Assembly (NCBI GenBank): GCA_904502115.1
Contig: CAJGDW010000013.1
Span: 1 to 22,135, forward strand
DNA: 22,135 nt
Direction of reading: 5' to 3'
Source: Paludibacteraceae bacterium
GTDB taxonomy: Bacteria > Bacteroidota > Bacteroidia > Bacteroidales > Paludibacteraceae
Position 1 is the first letter of the stretch. Each line of letters opens with the position of its first letter. The notes below the pieces were generated by a model that did not search any database, was not told the origin of the DNA, and saw nothing but the letters and a program-made list of their open reading frames with translations. Positions 19,886 through 22,135 of the stretch are shown here, in pieces. A program made the position numbers and the translations under genes.

Positions 19886-19916
19886 GTCGGCGGTTCGAAT
19901 CCGTCATCGCCCACAA
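19886..19916 (+). repeat. attR core (31-bp direct repeat)
   Basis: This copy is identical to 103-133. It contains only the 3' end of tRNA-Val (T arm onward), with unrelated sequence upstream, so no second tRNA exists here. Confidence 0.93.
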
Positions 19917-19917
19917 A

Positions 19918-19950
19918 AGAGGACTTACAAACGTGAGTCCTCTTTTTTTT
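19918..19950 (+). terminator. Original host terminator of tRNA-Val, now stranded
   Basis: AGAGGACTTAC (19918-19928) and GTGAGTCCTCT (19933-19943) form an 11-bp stem (one G-U pair) followed by eight T. Before integration it would have followed the tRNA directly. Confidence 0.85.
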
Positions 19951-19984
19951 GTGCCTTTTTCTGATTCTTCCAGAGATAAAATAC

Positions 19985-19992
19985 TACCTTTG
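19985..19992 (+). promoter_or_regulatory. Promoter -7 box for the Nudix / transporter genes
   Basis: TACCTTTG fits TAnnTTTG; the -33 region is poor. Transcription from about 19996 rules out the GTG at 19992 as start of the Nudix gene. Confidence 0.5.
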
Positions 19993-20105
19993 TGAAGGGG
20001 ACGAGATTTTGCTGTATGACTTGTACGGTCACTGAGCTGGTCGACGTGTTGTTGACCGAAGGGAAAAAGTGCCCGCATGGTTTTGTAGTTAATCCAATTA
20101 AAATG

Positions 20106-20600
20106 ATGAAACATTGTTCTGTATGTGGTACGGCGCTTGAATTGCGTTTCTTGAAAGACGAAGGCAAGGAAATACCGTTTTGCCCCGTTTGTGGTGAATA
20201 TCGCTTTGAAATGTTCAATGTGGCGATATGCGTGGCTGTTTTTACGCCTAAATGCGATAAGGTAATGATGATGCGCCAATATGGCAGGCAAAAGTATAAC
20301 TTCTTGGGCGGTTACGTAAACAAGGGCGAAAGTGCAGAAGCGGCTCTGCTACGCGAGATGAAAGAAGAAATGGGCATGATTCCTTTGTGTTACGAACCCC
20401 TGTTTACGCAATATTATGCGCCATCTAATACCTTGATGCTGGCCTATTATGCCGAGGTAGCAGATGAGGATTTATCGCATCGAAACGTGGAAGAGGTGAA
20501 TGATGCACGTTGGTTTACCTACCCAGAGGCATCGGACGCCGTACTAAAAGGGGCTGTTGCCGAACGTTTGTTGAAAGAAGTATCGAATAGATTCAAATAG
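20106..20600 (+). CDS. Nudix hydrolase with zinc ribbon
   Basis: The Nudix box is complete: GGYVNKGESAEAALLREMKE followed by EMG, with the catalytic REmkEE glutamates. Before it, CSVCG and CPVCG form a four-Cys zinc ribbon, as in NudC-type NADH pyrophosphatases, although the NudC-specific array after the box is not evident. The start at 20106 (164 aa) places the ribbon at the N terminus; ATGs at 20103 and 20016 are alternatives. The enzyme hydrolyses a nucleoside diphosphate linked to another moiety; the exact substrate is unknown. It is a host gene, 9 bp upstream of the cation transporter. Confidence 0.85.
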   Translation: MKHCSVCGTALELRFLKDEGKEIPFCPVCGEYRFEMFNVAICVAVFTPKCDKVMMMRQYGRQKYNFLGGYVNKGESAEAALLREMKEEMGMIPLCYEPLFTQYYAPSNTLMLAYYAEVADEDLSHRNVEEVNDARWFTYPEASDAVLKGAVAERLLKEVSNRFK

Positions 20601-20609
20601 TATAAAAGT

Positions 20610-21512
20610 ATGGCATTGCAGGTATCGGATAGAGAAAAAGAAATTTACAAGGTGACGCTGTGGGGGAGTTTGGTTAACTTCCTTTTGCTGGTGTTTAAGT
20701 TTGTAGCAGGCATAGTAGGGCGAAGCTCGGCTATGATTGCCGATGCGGTACATTCTTTATCGGATTTTATAACGGATGTCATCGTAATTATGTTTGTACG
20801 CATATCCGAAAAGCCTCAAGACGAAGACCATGATTACGGCCATGGCAAATACGAGACCTTGGCTACGGCAGTAATTGGGCTTATTTTATTAGGTGTGGGT
20901 ATTGGCTTATTGGTCAATTCAGTTATCGATATTGTCGATTTCTTTGGAGGAAAGCAATTGGAATCCCCTGGAATGTTGGCACTAGTAGCGGCGGTGGTTT
21001 CTATTTTGTTCAAGGAGGTATTGTATCAATATACCGTATATAAAGGTAAAAAATTGGATTCAAAGGTCGTGATGGCCAATGCCTGGCACCATAGAAGCGA
21101 TGCGCTCTCGTCTATTGGTACGTTGGTAGGGATTGCTGGGGCGATGTTTTTGGGGGTACATTGGCGCGTGCTTGATCCGATAGCCGCTTTTATGGTGAGT
21201 GTGTTTATCATAAAAGTTGCCATTGGTTTGATAAAACCTTGTATTGATGAACTGCTGGAAAAATCGTTGCCCAAAGAGGTGGAAGATAAAATCATGGAGA
21301 TTGTGTTGTCGCATCCCGAAGTGAAGCAACCCCATCATTTGCGTACACGCAACATTGGCAATGCCATCGCCATTGAAATTCATATTAGAATGGATGCCAC
21401 GATGCCGCTCAGAGAAGCACACGATGTAACCAAGCGCATCGAAACATCGCTCAAAGAAGCTTTTGGCAAGAATACCCACATTGGTATCCACGCCGAACCA
21501 CTGTTGAGGTAA
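20610..21512 (+). CDS. Cation diffusion facilitator (zinc/iron/manganese efflux)
   Basis: This 300-residue inner-membrane antiporter of the CDF family has six membrane segments (about 13-220) and a cytoplasmic C-terminal domain (about 225-300). Metal-site motifs are present: ADAVHSLSD in segment 2 (His48, Asp52) and WHHRSDALSS in segment 5. HDYGHGKYETLA after segment 2 is the usual family signature. It follows the Nudix gene by 9 bp, and the convergent gene is a ZIP transporter, so metal import and export genes are adjacent. The metal cannot be stated from sequence. Confidence 0.93.
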   Translation: MALQVSDREKEIYKVTLWGSLVNFLLLVFKFVAGIVGRSSAMIADAVHSLSDFITDVIVIMFVRISEKPQDEDHDYGHGKYETLATAVIGLILLGVGIGLLVNSVIDIVDFFGGKQLESPGMLALVAAVVSILFKEVLYQYTVYKGKKLDSKVVMANAWHHRSDALSSIGTLVGIAGAMFLGVHWRVLDPIAAFMVSVFIIKVAIGLIKPCIDELLEKSLPKEVEDKIMEIVLSHPEVKQPHHLRTRNIGNAIAIEIHIRMDATMPLREAHDVTKRIETSLKEAFGKNTHIGIHAEPLLR

Positions 21513-21517
21513 GGGGG

Positions 21518-22135
21518 TTACAACGCTCCTTCCATGAAGACGAGGGTCATGAAGCCGCAGAGGAGGGCGTAGGTGGCGGCTTTGTGGTAGCCGTGGGCGT
21601 GGGTTTCGGGAATCATCTCGTCGCTGATAACGTACAGCATGGCGCCACCTGCAAAGGCAAGCATAACAGGTAGCATAATAAGCGATATGGCGCCCAATCC
21701 GTAGCCAATCCAAACCCCTACGATTTCAAGCAAACCAATGGAGAGTGATATGAGCAGGGTGCGTAATCGGCTAACACCGCTTAGTAACAAGGGTGAGATT
21801 ACTACCATGCCTTCGGGAATATTTTGCAAAGCCAGACCAAAGGTAACGCTCCAAGCAGCATCGTCGGTGCTGTTGTTAAAGCCAACACCTGCAGCAATGC
21901 CTTCGGGTAGTTTGTGAATGGCAATGGCCAAAACAAATAGCAAAACCTTGTTGATGTGTTGATTGTTGCTGTGTTGCTCGGCATCCAATCCTGTTATTTT
22001 GTGCAAGTGGGGTGTAATGTTATCGAGCAAATTAAGAAACAGCGCACCCAGTAAAACACCGATACCTACTTGCCACCAACCGCCCATGCCAGCCATTTCG
22101 GTGGCGGGTAGAATAAGGCCTACAACCGATGCTGC
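21518..22135 (-). CDS. ZIP-family metal transporter, 5' end outside the window
   Basis: The frame stays open to the right edge (residues AASVVGLILPATEMAG precede the first internal Met), so the N terminus is missing. At least 205 residues are visible. HKLPEGIAAGVGF and the later LALQNIPEGMVV are the two metal-binding helices of ZIP proteins (HxxPEG and NxPEG). It would import zinc or other divalent ions across the inner membrane. It is convergent with the CDF gene, with 5 bp between the two stop codons. Confidence 0.9.
   Translation of the reverse strand, partial: AASVVGLILPATEMAGMGGWWQVGIGVLLGALFLNLLDNITPHLHKITGLDAEQHSNNQHINKVLLFVLAIAIHKLPEGIAAGVGFNNSTDDAAWSVTFGLALQNIPEGMVVISPLLLSGVSRLRTLLISLSIGLLEIVGVWIGYGLGAISLIMLPVMLAFAGGAMLYVISDEMIPETHAHGYHKAATYALLCGFMTLVFMEGAL

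Larger units (their letters stand above)
103..19916. mobile_element. Integrated temperate phage-like element, likely tailless and membrane-containing
   Basis: The element is bounded by a 31-bp perfect direct repeat taken from the 3' end of the tRNA-Val gene, and a tyrosine integrase lies next to the left end. Its length between repeats is 19,783 bp. It carries lysogeny (integrase, repressor), replication (primase-helicase), packaging-type ATPase, virion and lysis genes. No terminase large subunit, portal, tail tube or tape-measure gene is recognisable, and all gene space is accounted for by short membrane proteins and a few enzymes. This layout fits tailless icosahedral phages with an internal membrane. 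The mobile nature is near certain; the virion type is inferred. Confidence 0.9.

Noticed and set aside
103..19916. Conjugative or mobilisable element
   Set aside because: No relaxase, coupling protein or Tra genes are visible; the lysis genes and late operon fit a phage.
21060..21713. Open - strand frame of 217 codons spanning the CDF and ZIP gene ends
   Set aside because: It overlaps two recognisable transporters in other frames and is rich in Arg/His/Cys, as expected from antisense sequence.

Overview
The window looks like Bacteroidota (probably Bacteroidales) chromosome carrying an integrated 19.8 kb element. The assignment rests on repeated TTTG-N19/20-TAnnTTTG type promoters, the integrase type, and Bacteroidota-style small HTH, DUF5618-like and toxin-antitoxin genes. 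I cannot name the genus.

Layout. A complete tRNA-Val(UAC) at 56-130 is the integration target. Its last 28 bases plus 3 more form a 31-bp direct repeat (103-133 and 19886-19916) that bounds the element. Inside the left end is a tyrosine integrase on the + strand; inside the right end is an XRE-type repressor candidate, also on the + strand. Almost everything between is on the - strand. An early module (19196 to 14450) holds small HTH and unknown proteins, a 914-aa primase-helicase, a DUF5618-like gene and a YafQ-type toxin-antitoxin pair. A 417-bp noncoding hub (14033-14449) has the late promoter, a perfect palindrome, an octamer array and a G-rich stretch. A late module (14032 to 1566) encodes a small packaging-type ATPase, a candidate major capsid protein, many small single-membrane-segment proteins, a GH24 lysozyme, a glycosyltransferase, two HExxH zinc-peptidase-like proteins, a holin candidate and a unimolecular-spanin candidate. 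A YoeB/Txe toxin-antitoxin pair with its own promoter, operator and terminator interrupts the late module.

Interpretation. No large terminase, portal, tape-measure, sheath or tail gene is visible, although the whole element is in view. A short P-loop ATPase, an isolated beta-rich 231-aa protein with its own promoter region and terminator, and about a dozen small membrane proteins together suggest a temperate, tailless, icosahedral, internal-membrane-containing dsDNA phage (PRD1/PM2/FLiP-like organisation). The capsid and ATPase assignments are inference; the lysis genes and integration signature are well supported. The most distinctive details are an annexin-like repeat on a membrane-anchored late protein, a one-gene spanin, paired arrays of the octamer TTTGTATC on both sides of the late module, a 10-bp phased GG-repeat upstream of the capsid transcription unit, and a candidate + strand small RNA.

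Right of the element the host chromosome resumes with the original tRNA terminator, a Nudix hydrolase, a cation-diffusion-facilitator transporter and a ZIP-family transporter cut by the window end.
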